A stretch of 64,000 nucleotides of DNA from contig NZ_CP025815.1 in NCBI RefSeq assembly GCF_003352045.1, positions 3,348,001 through 3,412,000 on the forward strand. The letters run 5' to 3'. Positions 9,988 through 19,987 of this stretch are shown one piece after another. The notes beneath the pieces are model-generated. The model was given only the letters and a program-made list of their open reading frames with translations. It did not search any database and had not been told where the DNA came from. Source of the DNA: Sulfitobacter sp. JL08. Lineage in GTDB: Bacteria; Pseudomonadota; Alphaproteobacteria; Rhodobacterales; Rhodobacteraceae. Position 1 is the first letter of the stretch; each line of letters opens with the position of its first letter. The translations under genes were made by a program, and so were the position numbers.

Positions 9988-10169
9988 CAGGCCAACTCCG
10001 ATCTGGGTGCGCCGGACTCTTGATCAGTTTTACAGAACCAGTGCCGGAATAGTGAGTTAGCGATCACAGACGCCCATTGCAAGGATCGTGCCGGAACAAG
10101 GCAATGGCCTTGCGGTGGTCCGGACCCTTGGGTATTCCGATAAAAACCAGTTTTCAGGGAGTCCCCAAC

Positions 10170-11903
10170 ATGCAAAAGCGCCACTTCGATAAATCCCGCC
10201 TGCCCAGCCGTCACGTGACAGAAGGACCGGCGCGCGCGCCGCATCGGTCGTATTATTATGCAATGGGATTGGGCGACGAGGAAATCCATCAGCCTCTGGT
10301 TGGCGTTGCCACGTGCTGGAACGAAGCGGCCCCTTGTAACATTGCGCTGAACCGTCAGGCACAGGCTGTGAAGCTGGGCGTGAAAACTGGCAGCGGTACA
10401 CCGCGCGAGTTTACGACAATCACGGTGACAGACGGGATCGCAATGGGCCATGAGGGCATGCGCTCTTCCCTTGCCAGCCGCGAAGCGATTGCCGACACCG
10501 TGGAACTGACCATGCGCGGCCATTGTTACGATGCGATTGTCGGCCTTGCGGGCTGCGACAAATCGCTGCCCGGCATGATGATGGCGATGATCCGTCTGAA
10601 CGTGCCGTCGGTGTTCATCTACGGCGGCTCAATCCTGCCGGGCCGTCTGGACGGCAAAGATGTCACCGTTCAGGATGTATTCGAAGCGGTCGGCCAGCAT
10701 CAGGCCGGCAACTATTCGGATGAACAGCTGGCGGTTCTGGAACGTGTTGCCTGCCCGTCGGCGGGCGCGTGCGGTGGCCAGTTCACGGCCAACACGATGG
10801 CCTGCGTATCCGAAGCAATCGGCCTTGCCCTGCCCAACAGCGCCGGCGCGCCCGCGCCCTATGAATCGCGCGACCAGTATGCGATCGCCTCGGGCGAGGC
10901 TGTGATGAACCTGCTTGAGAAAAACATTCGCGCGCGCGACATCGTCACCCGCAAATCTTTGGAAAACGCCGCCCGCATCGTGGCCTGTACCGGCGGATCA
11001 ACCAATGCCGGTCTGCACCTGCCTGCCATGGCGCACGAAGCCGGGATCGATTTCTTTCTGGATGACGTGTGCGAGATTTTCCGCGACACGCCCTATTTCG
11101 TCGATCTGAAACCGGGTGGCCAATATGTGGCCAAGGACATGTACGAAGCGGGCGGTGTTCCCGTGGTCATGAAGCAATTGCGCAAGGCTGGCCTGATCCA
11201 CGAAGACTGCATGACCGTAACCGGTTATTCGATGGGCGAGGAACTGGACAAGATCGACCGCGAGGCGGATGGCCGCGTGATCTATCCGGTTGAAAAGCCG
11301 ATCAGCAAAACCGGCGGCGTCGTCGGCCTCAAAGGCAATCTGGCCCCCGGCGGTGCGATTGTGAAGATTGCCGGCATGTCGGACGAAGAAATCGTGTTCA
11401 CCGGCCCCGCCCGCGTGTTCGAATGTGAAGAAGACGCGTTCGAAGCCGTCAAGGCACGCACCTACAAGGAAGGCGAAGTGCTGGTCATCCGCAATGAAGG
11501 CCCTGCAGGCGGCCCCGGCATGCGTGAAATGCTGGCCACAACCGCTGCCTTGTCCGGCCAGGGCATGGGCAAAAAGGTTGCGCTGATCACAGACGGGCGG
11601 TTCTCTGGCGCGACACGTGGCTTTTGCGTGGGCCATGTCGGCCCCGAGGCGGCGCATGGCGGGCCGATTGCCCTGCTCAAAGATGGTGACATGATCACGA
11701 TCGATGCGCCCAACGGCGCACTGACAGTTGCACTGAGCGACGAAGAACTGGCCGCGCGCAAAGCCGACTGGAAAGGCCCGCGTGACACGATCTACGCCAG
11801 CGGCGCACTTTGGAAATACGCCCAACTGGTTGGTGAAACCTACAAAGGCGCAGTGACCCATCCAGGCGGCAAGGCCGAAAAGCATGTCTATATGGACCTT
11901 TGA
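10170..11903 (+). CDS. ilvD: Dihydroxy-acid dehydratase
   Basis: A 577-residue IlvD/Edd-family enzyme that dehydrates 2,3-dihydroxy-3-methylbutanoate and -pentanoate in valine, isoleucine and leucine synthesis. Iron-sulfur ligand cysteines are seen in [10 protein letters not shown] (about residue 49), GCDKSLPGM (about 129) and [10 protein letters not shown] (about 200). The C-terminal substrate-binding segment [14 protein letters not shown] is intact. The ATG at 10170, with GGGAG just upstream, is preferred over an upstream in-frame start at 10077 because it gives the family N-terminus. A lipoprotein gene starts inside its last 20 bases. Confidence 0.95.
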   Translation: MQKRHFDKSRLPSRHVTEGPARAPHRSYYYAMGLGDEEIHQPLVGVATCWNEAAPCNIALNRQAQAVKLGVKTGSGTPREFTTITVTDGIAMGHEGMRSSLASREAIADTVELTMRGHCYDAIVGLAGCDKSLPGMMMAMIRLNVPSVFIYGGSILPGRLDGKDVTVQDVFEAVGQHQAGNYSDEQLAVLERVACPSAGACGGQFTANTMACVSEAIGLALPNSAGAPAPYESRDQYAIASGEAVMNLLEKNIRARDIVTRKSLENAARIVACTGGSTNAGLHLPAMAHEAGIDFFLDDVCEIFRDTPYFVDLKPGGQYVAKDMYEAGGVPVVMKQLRKAGLIHEDCMTVTGYSMGEELDKIDREADGRVIYPVEKPISKTGGVVGLKGNLAPGGAIVKIAGMSDEEIVFTGPARVFECEEDAFEAVKARTYKEGEVLVIRNEGPAGGPGMREMLATTAALSGQGMGKKVALITDGRFSGATRGFCVGHVGPEAAHGGPIALLKDGDMITIDAPNGALTVALSDEELAARKADWKGPRDTIYASGALWKYAQLVGETYKGAVTHPGGKAEKHVYMDL

Positions 11904-12510
11904 TCGCGGTCTGGTTCTGGCCGCCAGTCTTGCGCTGGCGGCCTGTGTTCCAGCCTCGGAAATGGGATTTTTGTCAACGACACCGCCGCAACCCGACTCG
12001 GCTTTGCGCGCCGCTGTAATGGGCGACGGGGCCATCGCCCTGACGGCGCCGCCGGGCTATTGCATTGATGCCGGATCGCTGAAGCCCGGTTTTGCGCTGA
12101 TCGCACGCTGCGACACGCTGGGCGGGGCAGGCAGGACTGCAAATGTGCCCCTGGCGTTGATTACCGCAACTGTCGTCACCCAGAAAGCGGGCACACCAGC
12201 GCCACGCGCCGCTGACCTTGTTTCAGTTCTGGACAATGCGCAGGTGCTTCAGGCGAAAGATCAAAAAGGCGTTGCGCTGGTTCAGTCCCGTGGCGAAACC
12301 GGTTTGCAAGGCTTTAGCGACACGCATTGGCGCGGCGCGTTTCTGGTGAATGATGTCATGGTCGGGCTTGCCCTTTACGCACCGGTCGACGGCAAGGCCA
12401 GCGGCCCCAGGGGCGCAGCCATTCTGAACGCGCTTGCCACGCAAACGAAATCCAACTCGGCCAACCAGCGCATTGCAGCGCCGACACCCGTATCCAGCAA
12501 CACAAACTGA
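11884..12510 (+). CDS. Putative lipoprotein, function unknown
   Basis: A 208-residue protein with a lipoprotein signal: a hydrophobic segment from about residue 9, then a lipobox ending LALAAC, so Cys21 would be lipidated. The rest is a soluble domain with no motif I recognise; it ends in a Ser/Asn/Pro-rich tail. The start lies 20 bases inside the 3' end of ilvD, in another frame, so translation is likely coupled. The role is unknown; location at the cell envelope is the only supported inference. Confidence 0.75.
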   Translation: MSIWTFDRGLVLAASLALAACVPASEMGFLSTTPPQPDSALRAAVMGDGAIALTAPPGYCIDAGSLKPGFALIARCDTLGGAGRTANVPLALITATVVTQKAGTPAPRAADLVSVLDNAQVLQAKDQKGVALVQSRGETGLQGFSDTHWRGAFLVNDVMVGLALYAPVDGKASGPRGAAILNALATQTKSNSANQRIAAPTPVSSNTN

Positions 12511-12605
12511 ACAAAACGCGCAGATTGAACAATTGTCGGTTTATTTGGCCGGAAACGTTCCGTTAAGTGCTGACAAGTCATCGGCAAAAGGCAATAAGAC
12601 AACGT

Positions 12606-13379
12606 ATGGCGTACAAGGGCGACAGCTTGATCGACAAGATATTGTACCGGCGTGAAATGCGCCGCTGGGCGCGGGCGGCCAGCCATGCTGGCGATACGAA
12701 TTTAAGCACGCTGCGGGCGCAACGCCAGCAGGCCCGGCTGATGCGATCCCATCTGGACAGCTTGATTCACAAGGCGGAAAATCGGCTGGCCTTGCCCAGT
12801 GTCGGATCGACCACGTTTCCCAAACCCCACGATGCCGACTGGGCATGGCGCCCCGAACTGTGGCGCGGGCCGCTGGCGCAGGCCGGCATGTCTTCTGTGC
12901 AGACCAAATCCATGCTGGGCAACGAGGTGACGCTGTTTCACGACTGCGCCTATTCTGAACTGACCCTGCGCCAGTTGCGCAACCAGCGCGAGGCCGATCT
13001 TGCCCCTTACGGTGTACGGTTGGACGTTTTCAAATTTGACGGCTCGTTTCTGTCACTGGTCATTGATCTGCCACAGGCGGCCGTGGCGGGATTGAAACGC
13101 ACACATCTGTTGCGGATGGATACAATTCTGGAAATCGAAAAGCCGCTGGAAATTTTTGCCCGCCTCAACATCAAACACGGGCCGAACACGGAACAGATCG
13201 TGCGCGAACTGCCCCTGCACGAACAGGATGTCATGGTCGAGTTTGATCTGGCCTATTCCAAACTGAATGAAAAGCGCATCGAAAAGGCGTGGCTTGATCT
13301 GATCTTTGAAGGTCCGGAAATGAACCAGGTGGTCATCCGCGATCTTACCTTTAACCGCCGCCCCCGCGCAGCCCTTTGA
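12606..13379 (+). CDS. DUF6478 family protein
   Basis: A 257-residue protein resembling the DUF6478 family of Rhodobacteraceae. The N-terminus is basic with a helical region rich in Arg and Gln (residues about 10-60), followed by a predicted beta-rich domain containing TLFHDCAYSELTLRQLRNQ and FKFDGSFLSLVIDLP. No catalytic motif is apparent and the function is unknown. The ATG at 12606 is chosen over an upstream in-frame start at 12567 because homologues usually begin with MA-K followed by DxxxDK. Only 11 bases separate it from the next small gene. Confidence 0.7.
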   Translation: MAYKGDSLIDKILYRREMRRWARAASHAGDTNLSTLRAQRQQARLMRSHLDSLIHKAENRLALPSVGSTTFPKPHDADWAWRPELWRGPLAQAGMSSVQTKSMLGNEVTLFHDCAYSELTLRQLRNQREADLAPYGVRLDVFKFDGSFLSLVIDLPQAAVAGLKRTHLLRMDTILEIEKPLEIFARLNIKHGPNTEQIVRELPLHEQDVMVEFDLAYSKLNEKRIEKAWLDLIFEGPEMNQVVIRDLTFNRRPRAAL

Positions 13380-13390
13380 TTGAGGCCGGA

Positions 13391-13768
13391 ATGAGCGATT
13401 TTGAACTGACGAAGACCCGCATGATTCAGGGGATCTGGGAAGGTGTTTTGACCCCGAAATCCGGCAACAACACGGTGCCGGATGTCCAAGTCACGCATCT
13501 GGCCCAAGTCGTCGCAGACGTCGAAATTGTCGAGGATCAGGACGCCGGGTTATGGCGATTGCGTATTCCGGTGCCCGCCGATGCGATTTCGGATGGTGTG
13601 CAAACCTTTCTGATCCACGATAGCAGAACCAAGGATCAACTGGGCCAGTTCTGCCTGATTGCCGGGGACGCGTTGGGGGATGACATCCGCGCCGAAATGG
13701 ACCTGTTGCGCGCCGAACTGGACATGCTCAAACGTGCGTTTCGCCGGCATTGTCTGGAAACGATGTAG
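13391..13768 (+). CDS. Conserved small protein with C-terminal coiled coil, unknown
   Basis: A 125-residue protein. The N-terminal two thirds look like a small beta domain (GIWEGVLT, VADVEIVED, LWRLRIPVPADAISDGVQTF), and the last 30 residues form an amphipathic helix with a heptad-like pattern (EMDLLRAELDMLKRAFRR), suggesting oligomerisation. It follows the DUF6478 gene by 11 bases, so the pair is probably an operon. I do not recognise a named family. The ATG at 13391 is preferred over a TTG at 13376. Confidence 0.65.
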   Translation: MSDFELTKTRMIQGIWEGVLTPKSGNNTVPDVQVTHLAQVVADVEIVEDQDAGLWRLRIPVPADAISDGVQTFLIHDSRTKDQLGQFCLIAGDALGDDIRAEMDLLRAELDMLKRAFRRHCLETM

Positions 13769-13779
13769 CCGCTTGCAGA

Positions 13780-14250
13780 TCAGGCTTTGCGCTCTACACG
13801 CGCCTGATAACAATTGTTGCGGGCCGAGCGGACATGGACATAGGCCACCTTGGGGTCGTCCAGAATGCGGGTCGCATGTTCTGCCAGTCTGGTCGTCGCC
13901 ACCACAGCACCTGTTCCGTAAACGATCCGGTCATCGCGGCCATATCCTTTGATCAGATAATCCGGCGATGTGGTAAGAACCGGCGGCAGGGCAGTGCTGT
14001 CGGTGTGCCGTTCGCACGGTTCGGCACACAGGAAAATCGGGCCGGTTTCGGCGTAAGGGTGCAACCCGTCGAACGGACGATGCGCCAGAATCAGCATATC
14101 GGCCCCTTCGGGAATGTTGCGCAAGCAATGACGGCACGGATTGCCGGCCCCATTTGAAACAGCACGTTCGGCAGGCGCGCCATAGGCATCCGGCGCACCG
14201 GATTGATAAGCACGGACGATATCGGTTGGCAGGGCTGAAAATGTGATCAT
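13780..14250 (-). CDS. DUF1203 domain-containing protein
   Basis: A 156-residue protein matching the DUF1203 family: a CRHC pair near residues 39-42 followed by EGADMLILAHRPF, then GPIFLCAEPCERH and YGRDDRIVYGTG. The cysteine pairs (CRHC, CAEPC) suggest metal binding, but this is inference; no biochemical function is known to me. A strong AAAGGAG precedes the ATG. It is transcribed divergently from dnaE2 and converges with the small coiled-coil gene. Confidence 0.82.
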   Translation of the reverse strand: MITFSALPTDIVRAYQSGAPDAYGAPAERAVSNGAGNPCRHCLRNIPEGADMLILAHRPFDGLHPYAETGPIFLCAEPCERHTDSTALPPVLTTSPDYLIKGYGRDDRIVYGTGAVVATTRLAEHATRILDDPKVAYVHVRSARNNCYQARVERKA

Positions 14251-14337
14251 GGCACTCTCCTTTCGTCATGGTGTGCCACAGGTTTTGAGGCCCGCGCGAC
14301 CCGTTTCCTGCGCAAATCACAAAAGGACTCGGAAAAA

Positions 14338-14352
14338 GAACAAAAGGTGAAT
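14338..14352. promoter_or_regulatory. Possible LexA (SOS) box, one mismatch
   Basis: The sequence GAAC-N7-GAAT lies 14 bases before the dnaE2 start. The alphaproteobacterial LexA box is GTTC-N7-GTTC, or GAAC-N7-GAAC on the other strand, so this has one mismatch at the last base. Position suits SOS control of dnaE2, which is SOS-induced in other alphaproteobacteria. Chance matches of this kind are common, hence modest confidence. Confidence 0.35.
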
Positions 14353-14365
14353 AAAATGGATTTCC

Positions 14366-17245
14366 ATGTTCACAGAATTATCGATCACGTCCAATTTCAC
14401 GTTCCTGACAGGCGCGTCCCACCCCGAGGAATATATCCGCCGGGCGGCGACCCTTGATCTGCCCGCCATTGCCATTGCCGATGACAATTCGGTGGCCGGG
14501 ATCGTGCGTGCCCACACCGAAGCGCGTCATATCATGCGGCTGGTGCGCGCACGGCAGGACTGGGACGCCGCGAACGGGCTGATCGGGCCGCCCTGCCCCG
14601 CTCATCTGCCCAAACCGCAGTCGTTTCCGGTGTATAATGCCCCGCGTCTGATCCCTGCCGCGCGGCTGGTATTTACCGATGCGCCCCCCGTGACGGTGTT
14701 GCCAACAGACCGGACCGGATGGGGAAATCTGTGCCGTATTCTGTCCACAGGCCGGTTGCGCACCACCAAGGGCGATTGCGATCTGCAACTGGCAGATTTG
14801 CTGGACCGCAGCGAAGGGCTGGAATTGCTGATCTGGCCACAGGGGGATTGGGAGCCGGCGGCGCGGCAGATCAAGACACACGCCCCCGACCGCCTGCATA
14901 TACTGCTTTGCCCGCATTATGACGGGCAGGACAGCGCCCGTTTTGCCGCGCTGACCCGGCAGGCCAGCGCATTGAACCTGCCCACCCTGGCCAGCGCCGC
15001 GCCACGGATGCATCACGGCGCGCGGCGCAAATTGGCCGATGTACTGACAGCCGTGCGCCTTGGGCGAAAGGTGGACGATCTGGGACGCGACGCACTGGCA
15101 AACGCCGAACAGCGCCTGCGATCCGAACCCGAAATGCGGCACCTGTTCCAAGGCCACGAAGACGCGGTGGAACGGGCCTATACCCTCGGCACCAGACTGG
15201 GCTTCAGCCTTGACCAGTTGCGTTATGAATACCCATCAGAAGGCACGGCGCAGGAAACACCGGCACAACGGCTGGCGCGGTTGGCCTCCGACGGGCTGCG
15301 CTGGCGTTATCCGGGCGGGGCATCCGATAAGGTGCGCGCGATGTTGCAGCACGAACTGAATCTGATCAGCAAGCTTAAATACGAACCTTATTTCCTGACA
15401 GTGCGCGACATCGTGGCCTTTGCCCGTTCGCGCAACATCCTGTGTCAGGGGCGCGGGTCGGCTGCGAATTCGGTGGTGTGCTATTGTCTTGGCATCACAT
15501 CCGTCAGCCCCGAGATCGGGACCATGGTCTTTGAACGGTTCGTATCCGAAGCGCGGGATGAACCGCCTGATATTGATGTCGATTTCGAACATGAACGCCG
15601 CGAAGAGGTGATCCAGCATATTTATGAACGCTATGGCCGCCATCGTGCGGGCCTGTGCGCCACCGTCGTGCATTATCGCGGCAAACGCGCCATCCGCGAA
15701 GTCGGACGCGCCATGGGGCTGAGTGAAGATACCATTTCAGCGCTCAGCTCTCAGCTTTGGGGTTTTTTCAGCACCAAGGGGCTGGAGGAGGAACGCATGC
15801 GCGAGATCGGTCTTGATCCGGCCGACCGGCGGCTGCGGCAAATGCTGGATCTGGTTCATGAGATCAACGGCTTTCCCCGCCATCTGTCCCAGCATGTCGG
15901 CGGCTTTGTCATCACCCAAGGCAGGCTGGATGAACTGGTTCCGATCGAAAACGCCACGATGGAGGGGCGCACGGTGATCTGCTGGGACAAGGATGACATC
16001 GACACATTGGGCATTCTCAAGGTCGATGTCCTGAGCCTTGGAATGCTGACCTGTATCCGCAAGGCGTTTGATCTGCTGCACCAGCATCACCAGATCGATC
16101 ATACGCTGGCCACCCTGCCCCCCGAAGATCCCCAAGTCTATGATATGCTGTGCCGCGCCGACAGCATCGGGGTATTTCAGGTCGAAAGCCGCGCGCAGAT
16201 GAATTTTCTGCCGCGGATGCGTCCGCGCAATTTCTACGATCTGGTGATCGAAGTGGCCATCATCCGGCCCGGCCCCATTCAGGGCGATATGGTGCATCCC
16301 TACATCCGGCGGCGCAATGGCGAAGAGGCGGTCAGCTTTCCATCAGACGCTTTGGGCGACGTGTTGGGCAAGACGCTGGGTGTGCCGCTGTTTCAGGAAC
16401 AGGCGATGCAGATCGCCATTGTCGGTGCAGGCTTCACCCCCGATCAGGCCGACCGGTTGCGCCGCTCGCTGGCCACGTTCAAGAAACACGGCAATGTCAG
16501 CGAATTTCGCAACCTGTTCCTGCGCGGCATGAAGCGTAACGGTTATGATGAAGATTTCGCCGACCGCTGTTTCAGCCAGATCGAGGGGTTCGGCTCTTAC
16601 GGATTTCCCGAAAGCCACGCGGCGTCTTTTGCGCTGCTGGTCTATGCCTCTGCCTGGATAAAATGCCACCATCCGGGCATTTTTGCCTGTGCTTTGCTGA
16701 ATTCCCAGCCCATGGGCTTTTATGCCCCCGCCCAGATCGTGCGCGATGCCCGCGAACATGATGTGACTGTACGCCCGATATGTATCAATTCCAGCTACTG
16801 GGACAACGTGATGGAGCCCGACGGGCATGGCGGTCTGGCCCTGCGCCTGGGGTTTCGCCAGATCAAGGGGCTAAGCGAGGAAGACGCCTGCTGGATCACG
16901 GCGGCGCGCGGCAACGGGTATCGTTCGGTGCAGGATGTGTGGCGCCGCGCAGGGCTGTCGCCGCCGGTGCTGGCACGGCTGGCCGAAGCGGACGTGTTCG
17001 CCGGGCTGGACCTGTCCCGCCGCGCCGCCCTGTGGGAGGCCAAGGCGATCACAACCGACACTCCCCTGCCGCTGTTCGCAGGCGATATCGAAGGCGAAGG
17101 CATCGTTGAACCCGCCGCCAATCTTCCCGAAATGACGATGGGCGAACAGGTGGTCGAGGATTACGTTGCCATGCGTCTAAGCCTGCGGGCGCATCCGGTG
17201 GCATTGCTGCGCCATATCCTTACCCCCGGAGCGCAACCCCTGTAA
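14366..17245 (+). CDS. dnaE2: Error-prone DNA polymerase DnaE2 (ImuC), C-terminally short
   Basis: A 959-residue C-family DNA polymerase alpha subunit of the DnaE2/ImuC type used in translesion synthesis. The N-terminal PHP domain begins FTELSITSNFTFLTGASHPEEY; its first metal-binding His position reads Ser. Catalytic aspartates are present in PDIDVDFE (about 400-407) and LKVDVLSLG (about 552). The protein stops right after LSLRAHPVALLRHIL, where DnaE2 proteins normally continue about 100-130 residues through an OB-fold domain. Only 94 bases separate the stop from gpmI, so the domain is absent rather than frameshifted. The usual imuA and imuB partners are not adjacent. The best-spaced ribosome-binding site points to an out-of-frame ATG at 14355. 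Confidence 0.88.
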   Translation: MFTELSITSNFTFLTGASHPEEYIRRAATLDLPAIAIADDNSVAGIVRAHTEARHIMRLVRARQDWDAANGLIGPPCPAHLPKPQSFPVYNAPRLIPAARLVFTDAPPVTVLPTDRTGWGNLCRILSTGRLRTTKGDCDLQLADLLDRSEGLELLIWPQGDWEPAARQIKTHAPDRLHILLCPHYDGQDSARFAALTRQASALNLPTLASAAPRMHHGARRKLADVLTAVRLGRKVDDLGRDALANAEQRLRSEPEMRHLFQGHEDAVERAYTLGTRLGFSLDQLRYEYPSEGTAQETPAQRLARLASDGLRWRYPGGASDKVRAMLQHELNLISKLKYEPYFLTVRDIVAFARSRNILCQGRGSAANSVVCYCLGITSVSPEIGTMVFERFVSEARDEPPDIDVDFEHERREEVIQHIYERYGRHRAGLCATVVHYRGKRAIREVGRAMGLSEDTISALSSQLWGFFSTKGLEEERMREIGLDPADRRLRQMLDLVHEINGFPRHLSQHVGGFVITQGRLDELVPIENATMEGRTVICWDKDDIDTLGILKVDVLSLGMLTCIRKAFDLLHQHHQIDHTLATLPPEDPQVYDMLCRADSIGVFQVESRAQMNFLPRMRPRNFYDLVIEVAIIRPGPIQGDMVHPYIRRRNGEEAVSFPSDALGDVLGKTLGVPLFQEQAMQIAIVGAGFTPDQADRLRRSLATFKKHGNVSEFRNLFLRGMKRNGYDEDFADRCFSQIEGFGSYGFPESHAASFALLVYASAWIKCHHPGIFACALLNSQPMGFYAPAQIVRDAREHDVTVRPICINSSYWDNVMEPDGHGGLALRLGFRQIKGLSEEDACWITAARGNGYRSVQDVWRRAGLSPPVLARLAEADVFAGLDLSRRAALWEAKAITTDTPLPLFAGDIEGEGIVEPAANLPEMTMGEQVVEDYVAMRLSLRAHPVALLRHILTPGAQPL

Positions 17246-17339
17246 TTTGCAGGCAGCACAACGCCGGTCCTGAAAAAGCGGTTCACCCCAAGCGGCGGAC
17301 ACGGTAGAAGGCGCAAAACAATCCACCGGAGCCTTCTAC

Positions 17340-18857
17340 ATGCCTGCCCCCAAACCCGTTGTGTTGTGCATTCTGGATGGCTGGGGGCAGCGGGCCGAAA
17401 CGACAGGCAATGCGCCGGCGCTGGCCCACACCCCGACATTCGACAGGATCATGGCGACCTGCCCCCACAATGTTCTTACCACCCATGGCCCCGACGTGGG
17501 TCTGCCCAGCGGCCAGATGGGCAATTCCGAAGTCGGCCATACCAATATCGGGGCCGGACGGGTTGTGGCGATGGATCTGGGGATGATTGATCTGGCCATC
17601 GAAGACGGCAGTTTTTTCAGTAATGCCGCGTTGTTGGATTTTGTCGAAACCCTTAAAAACACCGGCGGCTCTGCGCATTTGTTGGGCGTTGTGTCCGATG
17701 GCGGTGTACATGGGCATCTGGCCCATATTCAGGCCGCTGCACGGGCGCTAAGGGATGCGGGCGTTCCCGTTATCCTGCACCTTTGGACCGATGGCCGCGA
17801 CGTTGCGCCAAAATCAGCCGCGCCTTTTGTGACCGAATTGCTGGGCGGATTGCCCGCAGGTGTGCAGATCGCAACCCTGACCGGGCGCTATTTTGCGATG
17901 GATCGCGACAATCGGTGGGATCGTGTCAAATCCGCCAGTGACGCCATCCTTTACGGGCAAGGGCATCCCTGCGCCGATGCTACAACCGCCATTGCCGAAG
18001 CTTATGCGCGCGGCGAAACAGACGAATTCATAACCCCCAGCGTCCTGAACGGGTACGCGGGCGCCACAGATGGGGACGGGCTGTTCTGCCTCAACTTTCG
18101 CGCCGATCGCGCCCGAGAGATTCTGGCGGCGCTTGGCCAGCCGGATTTTGACGCGTTCGAGGTTGGTCAACGGCCAAAATGGGCGGCGATGCTGGGCATG
18201 GTCGACTACTCCCAAGCCCATAACGCCTTCATGACCACGGCCTATCCCAAGGCCGAAATCGTCAACACGCTGGGGGCTTGGGTCGCCGCGCATGGGTTGC
18301 GCCAGTTCCGGTTGGCGGAAACCGAAAAATATCCGCATGTGACGTTTTTTCTGAACGGCGGCAAGGAAATGCCCGAAACCGGCGAAGACCGCTTCATGCC
18401 GCAATCGCCCAAAGTGGCAACCTATGATCTGCAGCCAGAAATGTCCGCACCCGATGTGACGGATCAGTTTGTGCAGGCCATTCAGGACGATTACGATCTG
18501 ATCGTCACAAACTACGCCAATCCCGACATGGTCGGCCATACCGGCGATCTGGACGCCGCCATCGCCGCCTGCGAAGCGGTGGATCAGGGTTTGGCCCGTG
18601 TGGTTGCGGCGCTGGAACAGGCGGGCGGCGCCATGATCCTTACGGCGGATCACGGCAATTGCGAAACGATGATCGACCCTGAAACAGGTGGCCCGCACAC
18701 GGCACATACCCTGAACCCGGTGCCCGTTGCCCTGATCGGCGGCCCCGAAGGCGCGCAGCTTAGGCAAGGTCGGCTATCAGACATCGCGCCAACTCTGCTG
18801 GAGTTGATGCAACTGGAAACACCGGTCGAAATGACCGGCAAGAGCCTGATCAAATGA
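17340..18857 (+). CDS. gpmI: 2,3-bisphosphoglycerate-independent phosphoglycerate mutase
   Basis: A 505-residue alkaline-phosphatase-superfamily enzyme that interconverts 3- and 2-phosphoglycerate in glycolysis and gluconeogenesis. The metal-binding LDGWG motif is near residue 11 and the phosphorylated serine is in PSGQMGNSEVGHTNIG (Ser about 62). Later ligands include NYANPDMVGHTG and TADHGNCE. It heads a run of overlapping genes (gpmI-envC-ctpA), an order common in alphaproteobacteria. The start follows GGAG by ten bases. Confidence 0.95.
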   Translation: MPAPKPVVLCILDGWGQRAETTGNAPALAHTPTFDRIMATCPHNVLTTHGPDVGLPSGQMGNSEVGHTNIGAGRVVAMDLGMIDLAIEDGSFFSNAALLDFVETLKNTGGSAHLLGVVSDGGVHGHLAHIQAAARALRDAGVPVILHLWTDGRDVAPKSAAPFVTELLGGLPAGVQIATLTGRYFAMDRDNRWDRVKSASDAILYGQGHPCADATTAIAEAYARGETDEFITPSVLNGYAGATDGDGLFCLNFRADRAREILAALGQPDFDAFEVGQRPKWAAMLGMVDYSQAHNAFMTTAYPKAEIVNTLGAWVAAHGLRQFRLAETEKYPHVTFFLNGGKEMPETGEDRFMPQSPKVATYDLQPEMSAPDVTDQFVQAIQDDYDLIVTNYANPDMVGHTGDLDAAIAACEAVDQGLARVVAALEQAGGAMILTADHGNCETMIDPETGGPHTAHTLNPVPVALIGGPEGAQLRQGRLSDIAPTLLELMQLETPVEMTGKSLIK

Positions 18858-19987
18858 AACGTGTGATTGCCCTGATCACGGCCCTGCTTTGGCCCTGCAT
18901 GTCGCTGGCACAAAGTGATCTGTCAGCAGATGCCCGCGCGGCGGCTGACGCGCTTGAGGCGGCATCGGTTTCATTGCAAGAGGCGGACAGCGCACGTGAT
19001 CGCATCCGCGCCCTGACTGAAACCGTGAAAGCCTATGAAAGCGGGCTTGAGGCGATGCGTGAAGGTTTACGCCGCGCCACGACCCGCGAAGCACAACTGA
19101 ACCTTCAGCTTGAGGCGCGCAATACCGAAATCGCGGCCCTGCTGGCCGCGTTGCAAACAATCGGAAACACCCCGTCTCCCGTTCTGCTGCTGCACCCGTC
19201 CGGCCCCATAGGAACTGCGCGTTCCGGCATGATCCTTTCCGAAGTGACCCCCGCACTGAACGCCCGCGCGGCAGACCTGCGCCGCGATCTGGACGAAGTC
19301 CGTACCCTGCGCCTGTTGCAGCAAAACAGCGCGGATAACCTGCTGGAAGGGTTGAACGGCGTGCAAGAGGCGCGCCTGAAGCTGAGTCAGGCTGTGGCAA
19401 ACCGCACCGATCTGCCGCAACGCTTTACCGAAGATCCGGTGCGTACCGCCGTTCTGATCGCTTCGACCGAAACGCTGGATGCGTTTGCCAGCGGGCTGGT
19501 CGAAATCAACGCCGATCAGGTCAGTGATCCTGATACAGATATCTCGATCCAGCAAGGCACGCTGAAATTGCCTGTTCAGGGGCGCATTTTGCATCGTGCC
19601 GGACAACCGGACGCCGCCGGGATCAAACGCCCGGGCCTGATCCTTGCCACCCGTCCCCGCGCGCTGGTCACCAGCCCGACGGCAGCGACGATCCGCTATC
19701 TCGGACCCTTGCTCGATCTGGGCAATGTGGTGATTCTCGAACCGCAGTCTGACATGCTGTTTGTGCTGGCCGGGCTGGATCAGGTGTTCGGAGAGGTTGG
19801 TCAGGTCATTCCACAGGACGCGCCTGTCGGTCTGATGGGGGGAGAAACGCCCGAAATTGGTGCAATCCTGTCACTAAGCGGTGAAGGCACTGGAACTGAC
19901 CGTTCAGAAACGCTCTATATAGAAGTGAGAAAGGGCAATCAGCCCGTGGACCCGGAAACGTGGTTCCAAACCGAAAAGGATGGATGA
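18854..19987 (+). CDS. EnvC-like murein hydrolase activator
   Basis: A 377-residue exported protein: a signal peptide ending in MSLAQ at residue 20, two long coiled-coil stretches (about 20-110 and 135-180), and a C-terminal LytM-like domain from about 225. The LytM region (LKLPVQGRILHRAG, GLILATRPRALVTSP, YIEVRKGNQPVDPETW) lacks the HxH zinc ligands of active M23 peptidases, as in EnvC and NlpD, which activate amidases rather than cleaving peptidoglycan themselves. It overlaps gpmI and ctpA by four bases each. The activated amidase partner is not in the window. Confidence 0.86.
   Translation: MKRVIALITALLWPCMSLAQSDLSADARAAADALEAASVSLQEADSARDRIRALTETVKAYESGLEAMREGLRRATTREAQLNLQLEARNTEIAALLAALQTIGNTPSPVLLLHPSGPIGTARSGMILSEVTPALNARAADLRRDLDEVRTLRLLQQNSADNLLEGLNGVQEARLKLSQAVANRTDLPQRFTEDPVRTAVLIASTETLDAFASGLVEINADQVSDPDTDISIQQGTLKLPVQGRILHRAGQPDAAGIKRPGLILATRPRALVTSPTAATIRYLGPLLDLGNVVILEPQSDMLFVLAGLDQVFGEVGQVIPQDAPVGLMGGETPEIGAILSLSGEGTGTDRSETLYIEVRKGNQPVDPETWFQTEKDG

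Noticed and set aside
14355-14456. A 33-residue frame from the ATG at 14355 as a separate gene
   Set aside because: It lies inside dnaE2 in another frame and has no recognisable product. It is kept only as a possible leader effect.
17246-17339. A frameshifted remnant of the missing DnaE2 OB domain
   Set aside because: Only 94 bases lie between the dnaE2 stop and gpmI, and none of their frames resembles the OB-fold region.
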